Assembly (NCBI RefSeq): GCF_044197065.1
Contig: NZ_JBIQOI010000002.1
Location: 868,001-932,000 of the forward strand
Direction of reading: 5' to 3'
DNA from: Kluyvera ascorbata_C
GTDB taxonomy: Bacteria; Pseudomonadota; Gammaproteobacteria; Enterobacterales; Enterobacteriaceae
Length of the DNA stretch: 64,000 nt
A program made the translations under genes and the position numbers. This document shows positions 8,575 through 16,523 of the stretch, in pieces. How positions within the stretch are numbered: the stretch's first letter is position 1; the number at the start of each line of letters is the position of its first letter. The notes below the pieces were generated by a model. The model was not told the origin of the DNA and did no database searches. It saw nothing but the letters and a program-made list of their open reading frames with translations.

Positions 8575-9531
8575 ATGATGATTGCACAACGTCTTACCCG
8601 TGACTGGCGAATTCCCACCGCAGGGCTAATGTTACTGCTTCTGCTCGCCACCGTGTTCAGCTTACATACCCACTGGAACGCGTTTATTCAGTGGTGTCTG
8701 GCGACGCAAATCACCCTGCACCGCTACCTGGTGATGTACCTGCTACAGTTAAACAACCACGAATACAGCGGCGGTCTTTGGTTACTTACCGGGGCTTTTT
8801 TCTACGGCGTACTGCATGCCATTGGGCCAGGGCATGGCAAATTTATCGTCACCACCTATCTGAGCACCAACAAAGAAAGCCTGCTGGCCGCGCGCGTGGT
8901 GCCGTTTGTTGGCAGTCTGATGCAGGGCGTGAGCGCTATTCTTTTTGTCTTTATCCTGGCCGTCGGCTTCAACCTGGCCTCAGGCGACCTCAGTACCAGC
9001 CGCTGGTACGTCGAGAAGATCAGCGCGGTGATGATTGGCGCATTTGGGCTGTTTGTTATCTATCAGGCCTTGAAAAGCCTGCGTCCGCGCAAACGGGTCA
9101 TCTCATCACTCAAACCACTGCATCAACACGACGAACAGTGCGGCTGTGGAAATCATGGCGTAGGCGCTACGCTTGCTGAAAGCGACTGGAAAACACGGTT
9201 GGGTGTGATTCTGGCGATCGGCGCCCGGCCATGCAGCGGTGCGATTATGATTCTGATGTTCGCCAATGCGCTCGGTATTGTCAGTTGGGGGATTGCGGCA
9301 GTAATGACAATGGCGCTTGGTACCGCCCTGTCGATTCTTGGGCTCTCACTTGCCGTACGCTACGCGCGTGAGAGGACGGTCGCCTTTTTTGGCGGCACGG
9401 GAGGACACGGATGGGTGATGCCGGCGGTCAAAATTGCTGGAGGGGTACTGCTGATGCTCTTTGCTACCGTCCTGTTTTTAACGGTGATTCCCATCAGCGC
9501 CAACGGCGACTACATCGCGGCAGGCTGTTAA
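8575..9531 (+). CDS. NicO-family nickel/cobalt permease
   Basis: 318-residue polytopic membrane protein resembling the NicO/RcnA branch of Ni/Co transporters. The signature lies in helix two, YGVLHAIGPGHGKFIVTTYL, where the His and Asp/Gly-rich motif is the metal pathway. Later helices include VPFVGSLMQGVSAILFVFIL and GARPCSGAIMILMFANALG. The cytoplasmic loop has a His/Cys-rich stretch, LHQHDEQCGCGNHG, plausible as a metal-handling site. Two adjacent ATG codons (8575 and 8578) are possible starts. It follows opgE and converges on ompX, a position empty in E. coli K-12. Whether it imports or exports metal cannot be told. The lack of an RcnR-like neighbour argues against a simple RcnA role. Confidence 0.82.
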   Translation: MMIAQRLTRDWRIPTAGLMLLLLLATVFSLHTHWNAFIQWCLATQITLHRYLVMYLLQLNNHEYSGGLWLLTGAFFYGVLHAIGPGHGKFIVTTYLSTNKESLLAARVVPFVGSLMQGVSAILFVFILAVGFNLASGDLSTSRWYVEKISAVMIGAFGLFVIYQALKSLRPRKRVISSLKPLHQHDEQCGCGNHGVGATLAESDWKTRLGVILAIGARPCSGAIMILMFANALGIVSWGIAAVMTMALGTALSILGLSLAVRYARERTVAFFGGTGGHGWVMPAVKIAGGVLLMLFATVLFLTVIPISANGDYIAAGC

Positions 9532-9550
9532 TTCACGAAAAAAAGGCATT

Positions 9551-9578
9551 AAAAAAGGGGCCATTAAGACCCCTTTTT
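9551..9578. terminator. Bidirectional terminator between the NicO gene and ompX
   Basis: AAAAAAGGGG and CCCCTTTTT form a stem around the loop ccattaaga. A- and T-runs on both sides serve both converging genes. Confidence 0.85.
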
Positions 9579-9593
9579 ACATCACCGAAGTGA

Positions 9594-10103
9594 TTAGAAG
9601 CGGTAACCTGCACCGATGATCCAGGTACCAACGTCAACGCTACGAATACGAGACTGCTCGTAGGATACGTCCAGAGCTACGTTCTCGATTGGGTTGAACT
9701 GCAGACCGGCACCGTAGGAGAAACCGTAGTCGCTGGTGCTGTTGGTTTCAGGGAAGTTGTTACCCTGTGCTTTACCATAGCCCAGACCAACTACGCCATA
9801 GATGCTAGCCCAGTCGTTGATGCGGTAAGCTGGACCAGCAGTGATGCCGTAGTACTGACCTTTGGTGTACACGCCGTTCTGGGTGTCACTTTTTTCAGTA
9901 TAGGTGAAGGAGCTGATCACACCCAGTGGGCTGTTGTCTGCTTCGTAGCGGTATTTCAAGTTGAAACCGCCCGCTTTGTTAGCAACGCCCTGCATATCGC
10001 TCTGAGCGTAACCACCAGTAACGGTAGAAGTTGCAGCTACAGCAGTACCTGCGGAGAAAGCCAGTACAGCGGCCAGTGCTGAAAGACATGCGATTTTTTT
10101 CAT
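9594..10103 (-). CDS. ompX: Outer membrane protein OmpX
   Basis: 169-residue small eight-stranded beta-barrel. A Sec signal peptide (MKKIACLSALAAVLAFSAGTAVA) gives a mature protein starting ATSTVTGGYAQ. The Ail/OmpX family pattern is clear: alternating strands and the C-terminal GTWIIGAGYRF ending in Phe for BamA recognition. The start at 10103 is chosen over an in-frame ATG at 10112 because GAGGTGG lies at proper spacing only for MKK. It is monocistronic with a strong terminator. The roughly 350-bp region to rhtA holds its AT-rich promoter and leader; no specific operator was recognised there. Confidence 0.97.
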   Translation of the reverse strand: MKKIACLSALAAVLAFSAGTAVAATSTVTGGYAQSDMQGVANKAGGFNLKYRYEADNSPLGVISSFTYTEKSDTQNGVYTKGQYYGITAGPAYRINDWASIYGVVGLGYGKAQGNNFPETNSTSDYGFSYGAGLQFNPIENVALDVSYEQSRIRSVDVGTWIIGAGYRF

Positions 10104-10459
10104 AATAACCACCTCAAATGTGCTTCTAATAAGTCCTAAGTTTTAAATATATCAAAAATTGTTAAGAAACTCTTTCGACCTAACGCTGTCTAAGGGCATT
10201 AATGATGTAACACTTTGTTTCCATTCATCGCTATCCCATTCATTAACCGAATGTTTTTACCTTAAGTCTTATCTCTACGTCGGTAAAATTCAGGTTAAAT
10301 TTTCCAGATTATTCCTAGTTTGGCAGGTCAAAATATCCTCGACTAAAGAAATTCTACCTCTTCCATGACACTTTTTTTTCAACAATCCCTCAACCGTAGC
10401 CGACTATTTCAATTACACTGCCGGTTTTACCTCTTTTGACAAAAACTGACAGGAAAAAG
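10104..10459. other. ompX-rhtA divergent intergenic region
   Basis: 356 bp, AT-rich, between divergently transcribed ompX and rhtA. It contains the ompX leader (ribosome-binding site GAGGTGG on the minus strand) and the rhtA ribosome-binding site (AGGA at 10451). An uninterrupted 69-codon frame at 10159-10368 lacks a ribosome-binding site and resembles no known protein, so it is not called. No further structure was recognised. Confidence 0.5.
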
Positions 10460-11347
10460 ATGCCTGGTTCGCCCCGCAAGGTACCTTCATGGTTACCCAT
10501 ACTCGTTATTCTTATCTCAATGGTCTCTATCCAGAGCGGAGCATCGCTGGCTAAATCATTGTTTCCACTTATTGGCGCCCCTGGCGTTACTGCGCTTCGT
10601 CTGGCGCTCGGAACGCTAATTCTCGTCGTGGTGTTCAAACCCTGGCGGCTTCGCGTTGCCAAAGCACAGCGGCTACCGTTGCTGTTCTATGGACTGTCGC
10701 TGGGCGCCATGAACTATCTCTTCTATTTGTCATTGCAGCGCATTCCGCTGGGCATTGCGGTGGCGCTGGAATTTACCGGTCCGCTGGCCGTCGCCCTCTT
10801 TTCATCTCGCCGCGCGGTCGATTTTATCTGGGTGGTTCTGGCGGTCGTCGGTTTGTGGTTCCTGCTCCCCCTCGGGCAGGACGTCGCGCACGTCGACTTG
10901 ACCGGCGCGCTGCTGGCACTGGGAGCCGGGGCTGGCTGGGCGGTTTATATCCTGAGCGGGCGACGCGCCGGTGAAGAGCACGGCCCGGCGACGGTGGCGA
11001 TGGGCTCACTGATTGCGGCAATCGTCTTTGTACCGCTGGGCGCTTTCCAGGCCACGGACGCGCTGTGGCACTGGTCAATATTACCGCTGGGGCTGGCTAT
11101 TGCCGTCCTCTCGACGGCGCTGCCTTACTCACTGGAGATGATCGCCCTCACGCGTTTACCTACCCGAACCTTCGGGACATTAATGAGCATGGAGCCAGCG
11201 CTGGCGGCGCTCTCCGGGATGGTTTTTCTCGGTGAAATGCTGACCGGCAGCCAGACGTTAGCGCTAGGCGCTATTATTGCTGCTTCAATGGGTTCAACGC
11301 TGACAATGCGCCAGGAAAGTAAAATTAAAGAGATCGATGTCGGCTAA
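10460..11347 (+). CDS. rhtA: Threonine/homoserine exporter RhtA (EamA family)
   Basis: 295-residue inner-membrane exporter with ten predicted helices in two EamA repeats, close to E. coli RhtA. The first repeat contains SGASLAKSLFPLIGAPGVTALRL and the second LPTRTFGTLMSMEPALAALSG. It exports threonine, homoserine and some other amino acids. The start is the ATG at 10460 (MPGSPRKVPSWLP), preceded by AGGA; an upstream in-frame ATG at 10436 would add eight non-conserved residues. It is followed after nine bases by a 33-bp perfect dyad. Confidence 0.95.
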   Translation: MPGSPRKVPSWLPILVILISMVSIQSGASLAKSLFPLIGAPGVTALRLALGTLILVVVFKPWRLRVAKAQRLPLLFYGLSLGAMNYLFYLSLQRIPLGIAVALEFTGPLAVALFSSRRAVDFIWVVLAVVGLWFLLPLGQDVAHVDLTGALLALGAGAGWAVYILSGRRAGEEHGPATVAMGSLIAAIVFVPLGAFQATDALWHWSILPLGLAIAVLSTALPYSLEMIALTRLPTRTFGTLMSMEPALAALSGMVFLGEMLTGSQTLALGAIIAASMGSTLTMRQESKIKEIDVG

Positions 11348-11355
11348 TTTTCTTA

Positions 11356-11388
11356 TATTATGCATAGTGCGCGCCACTATGCATAATA
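11356..11388. other. Perfect 14-bp inverted repeat after rhtA
   Basis: TATTATGCATAGTG (11356-11369) and CACTATGCATAATA (11375-11388) are exact reverse complements separated by CGCGC. No T-run follows on either strand, so it is not a standard intrinsic terminator. The symmetry suggests either a cruciform/RNA hairpin closing the rhtA transcript or a protein-binding dyad in the rhtA-dps interval. Confidence 0.6.
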
Positions 11389-11560
11389 ACTTCTTCAAAC
11401 TGCATAATTTCTTATTTAATATCAATAAAAACCGCCACAAAAATATAATCCTATCGCAATAAATTCATAACTAATTGTTTTTAATTGACTTTAAATGCAA
11501 GCATCATCATCACTATCATACCTATAGGCAGAATCAGAAAATACCGTCCCGGTGACGGTG

Positions 11561-11568
11561 CTATACTT
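11561..11568 (+). promoter_or_regulatory. Probable dps promoter -10 element
   Basis: CTATACTT, preceded by GGTG, matches the extended -10 with a C at -13 of the E. coli dps promoter that is read by both sigma-70/OxyR and sigma-S. It lies 71 bp upstream of the dps start. No OxyR site was confidently delineated. Confidence 0.6.
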
Positions 11569-11638
11569 GTTTTCGTTAATTCATGAGGACGAAATACACC
11601 AGCCTTTACCGGTGTATAAATCAAGAGGATATATGACT

Positions 11639-12142
11639 ATGAGTACTGCGAAACTGGTTAAAACGAAAAACGCCCACCTTCTATATACGCGTAACGACGT
11701 TCCGGACAGTGAAAAACAGGCCACCGTTGCGTTACTCAATCGTCAGGTTCTGCAGTTTATCGATCTGTCATTGATTACCAAACAGGCGCACTGGAACATG
11801 CGCGGTGCCAACTTTATTGCCGTACATGAGATGCTCGACGGCTTCCGTACCGCGTTAACCGATCACCTCGATACCATGGCAGAACGTGCCGTGCAGCTGG
11901 GCGGTATCGCACTGGGTACCACTCAGGTCATCAACGCTCAGACTCCGCTGAAAAGCTATCCGCTGGATATCACTAGCGTGCAGGATCACCTCAAAGCGCT
12001 GGCTGAACGCTATGCCATTGTGGCGAACGACGTTCGCAAAGCGATTAGCGAAGCAAAAGATGAAGATACCGCAGATATTTTCACCGCGGCCTCCCGCGAT
12101 CTGGATAAATTCCTGTGGTTCATTGAAGCAAATATTGAATAA
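11639..12142 (+). CDS. dps: DNA-binding ferritin-like protein Dps
   Basis: 167-residue dodecameric mini-ferritin that oxidises iron with peroxide and compacts DNA in starved cells. The lysine-rich N-terminal tail (MSTAKLVKTKNAH) is the DNA-binding element. The intersubunit ferroxidase residues are in DLSLITKQAHWNMRG (His51) and FIAVHEMLDGFRTALTDHLD (His63, Asp67). Length equals E. coli Dps. Two in-frame ATG codons six bases apart (11633, 11639) follow AAGAGG; the second gives the usual N-terminus. A 13-bp hairpin with two G-U pairs (12158-12189) follows without a T-run. Confidence 0.97.
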   Translation: MSTAKLVKTKNAHLLYTRNDVPDSEKQATVALLNRQVLQFIDLSLITKQAHWNMRGANFIAVHEMLDGFRTALTDHLDTMAERAVQLGGIALGTTQVINAQTPLKSYPLDITSVQDHLKALAERYAIVANDVRKAISEAKDEDTADIFTAASRDLDKFLWFIEANIE

Positions 12143-12335
12143 CCATAAGTGAATCTGATGCCCTTTCTGCCTTGCCGCAGGAAGGGTATCGCACCAAAAA
12201 AGTGCACAACAACGGTCATAAACCCCGCCAAAGTAAATCATTTGTAATAATCACCTCACACAATCGTTAATAAAAGATTGTTTTACCCCCTACGTTTGCG
12301 CTAAAAAACACCATACTTAACAACACCAATATCAC

Positions 12336-12350
12336 GCACCACTTTGGTGC
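12336..12350 (+). promoter_or_regulatory. NtrC binding site upstream of glnH
   Basis: GCACCACTTTGGTGC is a perfect dyad equal to the core NtrC site GCACCA-N3-TGGTGC. A further half site (atggtgca, 12357-12364) follows. It lies about 90 bp upstream of the sigma-54 promoter, where an enhancer should be. Confidence 0.85.
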
Positions 12351-12437
12351 CCTCTCATGGTGCATATGGACAATTATCCTGCCAATATCGTGCAGGGTAA
12401 AAATCATTATTTGTTAATAAACAATGCATTGTGAAGT

Positions 12438-12453
12438 TGGCACGATTCTTTCA
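12438..12453 (+). promoter_or_regulatory. Sigma-54 promoter of glnHPQ
   Basis: TGGCACGATTCTTTCA fits the -24/-12 consensus TGGCACG-N4-TTGCA except for G to T at the -13 position. E. coli glnHp2 has the same TTTCA-like -12. It lies about 55 bp before glnH and downstream of the NtrC site. Confidence 0.8.
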
Positions 12454-12505
12454 TAAGCCGATTGTTCTCGCAGGGGATCGCCCCGTGGATATAAAAGGAA
12501 ATGCT

Positions 12506-13252
12506 ATGAAGTCTATGTTTAAAGTTTCACTGGCTGCACTCACCCTGGCTTTCGCGGTTTCTTCTCATGCCGCAGACAAGAAACTGGTTGTGGCAACGGA
12601 CACGGCGTTCGTTCCGTTTGAATTCAAACAAGGCGACAAATACGTCGGCTTTGATATCGATCTGTGGGCCGCGATTGCGAAAGAACTGAAGCTGGATTAC
12701 ACCCTGAAGCCAATGGACTTCAGCGGCATTATCCCTGCGCTGCAGACCAAAAATATCGATCTGGCGCTGGCGGGTATCACCATTACCGACGAACGTAAAA
12801 AAGCGGTCGACTTCTCCGATGGCTACTACAAAAGCGGCCTGCTGGTGATGGTTAAAGCCAACAACAACGACATTAAAAGCGTGAAAGACCTCGACGGCAA
12901 AGTGGTGGCCGTGAAGAGCGGTACCGGTTCTGTTGATTACGCGAAAGCCAACATCAAAACCAAAGACCTGCGTCAGTTCCCGAACATCGATAACGCGTAC
13001 ATGGAATTAGGCACTAACCGCGCTGACGCGGTGCTGCACGATACGCCAAACATTCTGTACTTCATCAAAACGGCCGGTAACGGTCAGTTCAAAGCGGTAG
13101 GCGAATCTCTGGAAGCGCAGCAGTACGGTATTGCGTTCTCTAAAGGCAACGACGAGCTGCGCACCAAAGTGAACGGCGCGCTGAAAACGCTGCGTGAGAA
13201 CGGCACCTACAACGAAATCTACAAAAAATGGTTCGGTACTGAACCTAAATAA
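12506..13252 (+). CDS. glnH: Glutamine-binding periplasmic protein GlnH
   Basis: 248-residue solute-binding protein of the high-affinity glutamine ABC importer. The signal peptide ends SSHA, giving a mature ADKKLVVATDTAFVPFEF. Family-3 binding-protein features include GFDIDLWAAIAKEL, DLALAGITITDERKKAVDFSD and GTGSVDYAK, where the ligand's alpha-amino and carboxyl groups are held. The ATG at 12506 (MKSMFKV) follows AAAAGGAAA; an in-frame ATG at 12431 lies inside the promoter. It is the first gene of glnHPQ and is separated from glnP by a REP element that probably raises its relative yield. Confidence 0.97.
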   Translation: MKSMFKVSLAALTLAFAVSSHAADKKLVVATDTAFVPFEFKQGDKYVGFDIDLWAAIAKELKLDYTLKPMDFSGIIPALQTKNIDLALAGITITDERKKAVDFSDGYYKSGLLVMVKANNNDIKSVKDLDGKVVAVKSGTGSVDYAKANIKTKDLRQFPNIDNAYMELGTNRADAVLHDTPNILYFIKTAGNGQFKAVGESLEAQQYGIAFSKGNDELRTKVNGALKTLRENGTYNEIYKKWFGTEPK

Positions 13253-13280
13253 ACCAACCTGAATTATTAGGCTCTGTAAC

Positions 13281-13311
13281 GCCCGGTGGCGCTTGCGCTT
13301 ACCGGGCCTAC
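13281..13311. repeat. REP element between glnH and glnP
   Basis: GCCCGGTGGCGCTTGCGCT followed by TACCGGGCCTAC forms a single REP hairpin in the glnH-glnP spacer. Such hairpins stabilise upstream mRNA, consistent with the need for excess binding protein. Confidence 0.75.
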
Positions 13312-13373
13312 GATTTTAGTCAGCACACGTTGACTCATTTTTTATTTTCCACCACGGTATACAGGAACACATC

Positions 13374-14033
13374 ATGCAGTTTGACTGGAGCGTCATCTGG
13401 CCAGCCATTCCAATTTTGTTGGACGGCGCCAAAATGACTCTGTGGATTTCGATCCTTGGCCTGGCGGGCGGTATTGTTATCGGTCTGCTGGCGGGGCTGG
13501 CCCGCACCTATGGCGGCTGGATTGCTAACCACATTGCCCTCGTATTCATTGAAGTGATCCGCGGTACGCCGATCGTCGTGCAGGTGATGTATATTTACTT
13601 CGCCCTGCCGATGGCCTTCCCGGATATTCGCATCGACACCTTCACCGCAGCAGTGATCACTATCATGATCAACTCCGGCGCCTACATTGCCGAAATCACC
13701 CGTGGCTCGGTGCTGTCGATCCATAAAGGTTTCAGCGAAGCCGGTCTCGCGCTCGGTCTTTCCCGTCGTGAAACCATTCGTCACGTGATTATGCCGCTGG
13801 CCCTGCGCCGCATGCTGCCCGCGCTCGGCAACCAGCTCATCATCAGTATCAAAGATACCTCGCTGTTTATCGTTATCGGCGCCGCAGAGCTGACCCGCAG
13901 CGGTCAGGAAATTATCGCCGGGAACTTCCGCGCGCTGGAAATCTGGACCGCTGTTGGCGTTATCTACCTCATTATCACGCAGGTACTCAACATCGTGCTC
14001 CGCGTTCTTGAAAGAAGGATGAAAATCCTGTGA
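13374..14033 (+). CDS. glnP: Glutamine ABC transporter permease GlnP
   Basis: 219-residue inner-membrane permease of the His/Glu/Gln/Arg family with about five helices. The hallmark EAA loop is seen in SIHKGFSEAGLALGLSRRETIRHVIMPLALRRMLPALGNQ. An earlier conserved IEVIRGTPIVVQVMYIYFALP is typical of polar amino-acid permeases. It works as a dimer with GlnQ. Its stop codon overlaps the GTG start of glnQ. Confidence 0.97.
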   Translation: MQFDWSVIWPAIPILLDGAKMTLWISILGLAGGIVIGLLAGLARTYGGWIANHIALVFIEVIRGTPIVVQVMYIYFALPMAFPDIRIDTFTAAVITIMINSGAYIAEITRGSVLSIHKGFSEAGLALGLSRRETIRHVIMPLALRRMLPALGNQLIISIKDTSLFIVIGAAELTRSGQEIIAGNFRALEIWTAVGVIYLIITQVLNIVLRVLERRMKIL

Positions 14034-14752
14034 TTGAATTTAAAAACGTCTCTAAGCACTTTGGGCAAACCCAGGTGCTGCATAACATCGATCTCAACGT
14101 CAAGCAGGGTGAAGTGGTAGTGATTATCGGGCCGTCCGGCTCCGGTAAATCAACTCTGCTGCGCTGCATCAACAAGCTGGAAGAGATAACCAGCGGTGAC
14201 CTGATCGTCGACGGTCTGAAGGTCAACGACCCGAAAGTGGACGAGCGCCTGATCCGTCAGGAAGCGGGTATGGTGTTCCAGCAGTTCTATCTGTTCCCGC
14301 ATCTGACGGCGCTGGAAAACGTGATGTTCGGCCCAACCCGCGTGCGCGGTCTGAACAAAGATGAGGCAGAAAAGCTGGCGAAAGATCTGCTGGCGAAGGT
14401 CGGCCTTGCCGAGCGCGCCCATCACTACCCTTCTGAGCTTTCCGGCGGCCAGCAGCAGCGCGTGGCCATTGCCCGTGCGCTGGCGGTGAAACCGAAGATG
14501 ATGCTGTTTGATGAGCCAACCTCAGCGCTCGACCCAGAGCTGCGCCACGAGGTGCTGAAGGTGATGCAGGATCTGGCGGAAGAAGGTATGACGATGGTTA
14601 TCGTGACCCACGAAATCGGCTTTGCTGAGAAAGTGGCGTCTCGCCTGATCTTTATTGATAAAGGTCGGATTGCCGAAGATGGCAACCCGCAGGAATTGGT
14701 GAAGAACCCACCAAGCCAACGTCTGCAAGAGTTCCTGCAGCACGTTTCCTGA
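14030..14752 (+). CDS. glnQ: Glutamine ABC transporter ATPase GlnQ
   Basis: 240-residue ATPase with Walker A GPSGSGKST (about 34-42), Q-loop VFQQFYLFPHL, signature LSGGQQQRVAIARAL, Walker B MMLFDEPTSALDPE and switch His in MVIVTHEIGF. The start is GTG at 14030, overlapping the glnP stop (GTGA), so translation is coupled. It is the last gene of glnHPQ, closed by a strong terminator. Confidence 0.97.
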   Translation: MIEFKNVSKHFGQTQVLHNIDLNVKQGEVVVIIGPSGSGKSTLLRCINKLEEITSGDLIVDGLKVNDPKVDERLIRQEAGMVFQQFYLFPHLTALENVMFGPTRVRGLNKDEAEKLAKDLLAKVGLAERAHHYPSELSGGQQQRVAIARALAVKPKMMLFDEPTSALDPELRHEVLKVMQDLAEEGMTMVIVTHEIGFAEKVASRLIFIDKGRIAEDGNPQELVKNPPSQRLQEFLQHVS

Positions 14753-14756
14753 TGCT

Positions 14757-14795
14757 AACGCCGTTTATCCCCCCGGGGTAAACGGCGTTTTTCTT
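14757..14795. terminator. Bidirectional terminator between glnQ and rlmF
   Basis: AACGCCGTTTA (14757-14767) pairs with TAAACGGCGTT (14779-14789), followed by TTTCTT. It serves glnQ and, from the opposite side, rlmF. Confidence 0.85.
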
Positions 14796-15720
14796 AGCGT
14801 TTGCGCGCAAGGAATCGACGACGCTGTTCGTCATCCATAAATGACCAGGCGATAAAGCGACTTTGCTTCTGACCCTGTGACATCTCTTTTTTCACCACTT
14901 TTACCGCACCCACGTCGGTTAATGCACGGTACAGCGGCGGCAGATTTTCACCTTTGGACACCAGCGATGTAAACCACATCACCTGACGGGCAAAACCTTT
15001 ACTCTCTGCGATCATCTGTTTGATAAAAGCCACTTCCCCGCCATCACACCACAGCTCCTGCTGCTGGCCGCCAAAGTTCAGCGCATCATCACGGTCCTGA
15101 CCCAAGTTTCGACGCTTACGCTCGCTGCCCGCACGCGCTGCGGCCGCCGAATCGTGGAATGGCGGGTTGCACAGCGTGGCATCATACTGCTCGTTTTTGT
15201 GGATCACGCCGTTGAACATCGCCGTCGTATCCTTCTGGCGACGCAGACGAATCATGCGGTTCAGCGATGGATTCGCGCTCAGGATAGCCTGTGCGCTGGC
15301 AAACGCCTCCGGGTGCGTTTCGCTGCCGGTAAAGCGCCAGCCGTATTCGTGCGCGCCAATCAGCGGATAAATACAGTTCGCGCCCACGCCGATATCCAGA
15401 ATGTTGGCCCCTTTTACCACGTTGCCGCTTTCATCGCTGAGCAGGTCGCCCAGGTGGTGGATATAATCCGCGCGCCCCGGTACCGGCGGGCAGAGAAAAC
15501 CTTCCGGAATATCCCACTCCTTAACCGCATAAAAGTGCGCCAGCAGCGCTTTGTTCAGCGTTTTCACCGCCAGCGGATCGGCGAAGTTGATGGTCTGCTC
15601 GCCCGCCGGGCTGAGGGTAATAAAATCGCGCAGTGCGGGCACGGCCTGGCACAGCGCGTCGAGATCGTAGCGACTATGATGACGGTTACGCGGGTGTAAA
15701 CCCGGTTTTTGGGTACTCAT
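14794..15720 (-). CDS. rlmF: 23S rRNA adenine-1618 N6-methyltransferase RlmF (YbiN)
   Basis: 308-residue SAM-dependent methyltransferase that makes m6A1618 in 23S rRNA. The SAM-binding motif I is NILDIGVGANCIYPLIGAHEYGW. The catalytic motif IV is TLCNPPFHDSAAAA, the NPPF form used by N6-adenine methylases. The highly basic N-terminus (KPGLHPRNRHHSRYDLDAL) and C-terminus (RRRFLARKR) fit RNA binding. It is monocistronic and converges on glnQ. Length agrees with E. coli RlmF. Confidence 0.95.
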   Translation of the reverse strand: MSTQKPGLHPRNRHHSRYDLDALCQAVPALRDFITLSPAGEQTINFADPLAVKTLNKALLAHFYAVKEWDIPEGFLCPPVPGRADYIHHLGDLLSDESGNVVKGANILDIGVGANCIYPLIGAHEYGWRFTGSETHPEAFASAQAILSANPSLNRMIRLRRQKDTTAMFNGVIHKNEQYDATLCNPPFHDSAAAARAGSERKRRNLGQDRDDALNFGGQQQELWCDGGEVAFIKQMIAESKGFARQVMWFTSLVSKGENLPPLYRALTDVGAVKVVKKEMSQGQKQSRFIAWSFMDDEQRRRFLARKR

Positions 15721-15816
15721 GACTTTCTCCTGTCGTAATGCGGCGTAAGATACCCGTTGACGACGGTGCGGTAAATAAGGGAGTCTGGATTCCTGCTTCT
15801 AAATATCAGGTGCGCT

Positions 15817-16431
15817 ATGTATTTTTATGAGCCTTCCCACGGACATGGGCTACCTCACGACCCGCTCAACGCCATCGTCGGGCCACGCCCTATCGGCTGG
15901 ATTTCCTCTGTCGACCCGCAGGGGCGGCGTAATCTTGCGCCCTACAGCTTTTTTAACTGCTTTAACTATCGCCCACCGATCATCGGTTTCGCCAGTAGCG
16001 GCTGGAAAGATAGCGTGCAGAATATTGTCGATACCAAAGCGTTTGTCTGGAATCTGACGACACGTGATTTAGCCATCGCGATGAACGAAACCTCCGCTAC
16101 GCTGCCGCACGGTGAAGATGAGTTTGCCCGCGCCGGGCTGACAGCCGCACCGAGCCGCCTGGTGGATGCGCCCCGCGTAGCCGAAAGCCCGGTCAACTTT
16201 GAGTGCCGTCTGTCGCAATGCATCCAACTGACCGGTGCGGACGGTACCGCCGTTGATACCTGGCTGGTGCTGGGCGAGGTGGTCGGCATCCACATTGACG
16301 ACTCGCTGCTGGAAAACGGTATCTACCAAACCGCCAAAGCCCAGCCGGTGCTCCGCGCCGGAGGTCCGTCGGCCTATTACACCATCGATGAGCGTCATCG
16401 GTTTGATTTAATCCGCCCGGATGCGCGTTAG
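15817..16431 (+). CDS. Flavin reductase-like (DIM6/NTAB-type) FMN-binding protein
   Basis: 204-residue soluble protein of the flavin-reductase-like split-barrel family. Conserved segments are NAIVGPRPIGWISSVDPQGRRNLAPYSFFNCFNYRPPIIGF, which forms the FMN site, and WNLTTRDLAIAMNETSATLPHGEDEF. The C-terminal GEVVGIHIDD and LRAGGPSAYYTID strands complete the barrel. The physiological partner is unknown. No oxygenase gene is adjacent that would make it the reductase of a two-component system. It is not at this place in E. coli K-12 and is followed directly by a REP pair and the RAYT gene. Confidence 0.85.
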   Translation: MYFYEPSHGHGLPHDPLNAIVGPRPIGWISSVDPQGRRNLAPYSFFNCFNYRPPIIGFASSGWKDSVQNIVDTKAFVWNLTTRDLAIAMNETSATLPHGEDEFARAGLTAAPSRLVDAPRVAESPVNFECRLSQCIQLTGADGTAVDTWLVLGEVVGIHIDDSLLENGIYQTAKAQPVLRAGGPSAYYTIDERHRFDLIRPDAR

Positions 16432-16443
16432 GGTTGACTGACC

Positions 16444-16517
16444 CCCCGGGGTCGGCGTAAACGCCTCGCCCGGGCTACGGGTAATATGTAGCCCGGACGA
16501 GCGCAGCGACTCCGGGA
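16444..16517. repeat. REP pair on the downstream side of the RAYT gene
   Basis: Two inverted REP units: CCCGGGGTCGGCGTAAACGC...CGGGCTAC (16446-16479) and GTAGCCCGGACGAGCGCAGC...TCCGGGA (16488-16517). Both carry the GTAG/CTAC tetranucleotide expected for RAYT-cognate REPs. Confidence 0.8.
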
Positions 16518-16523
16518 AAATCG

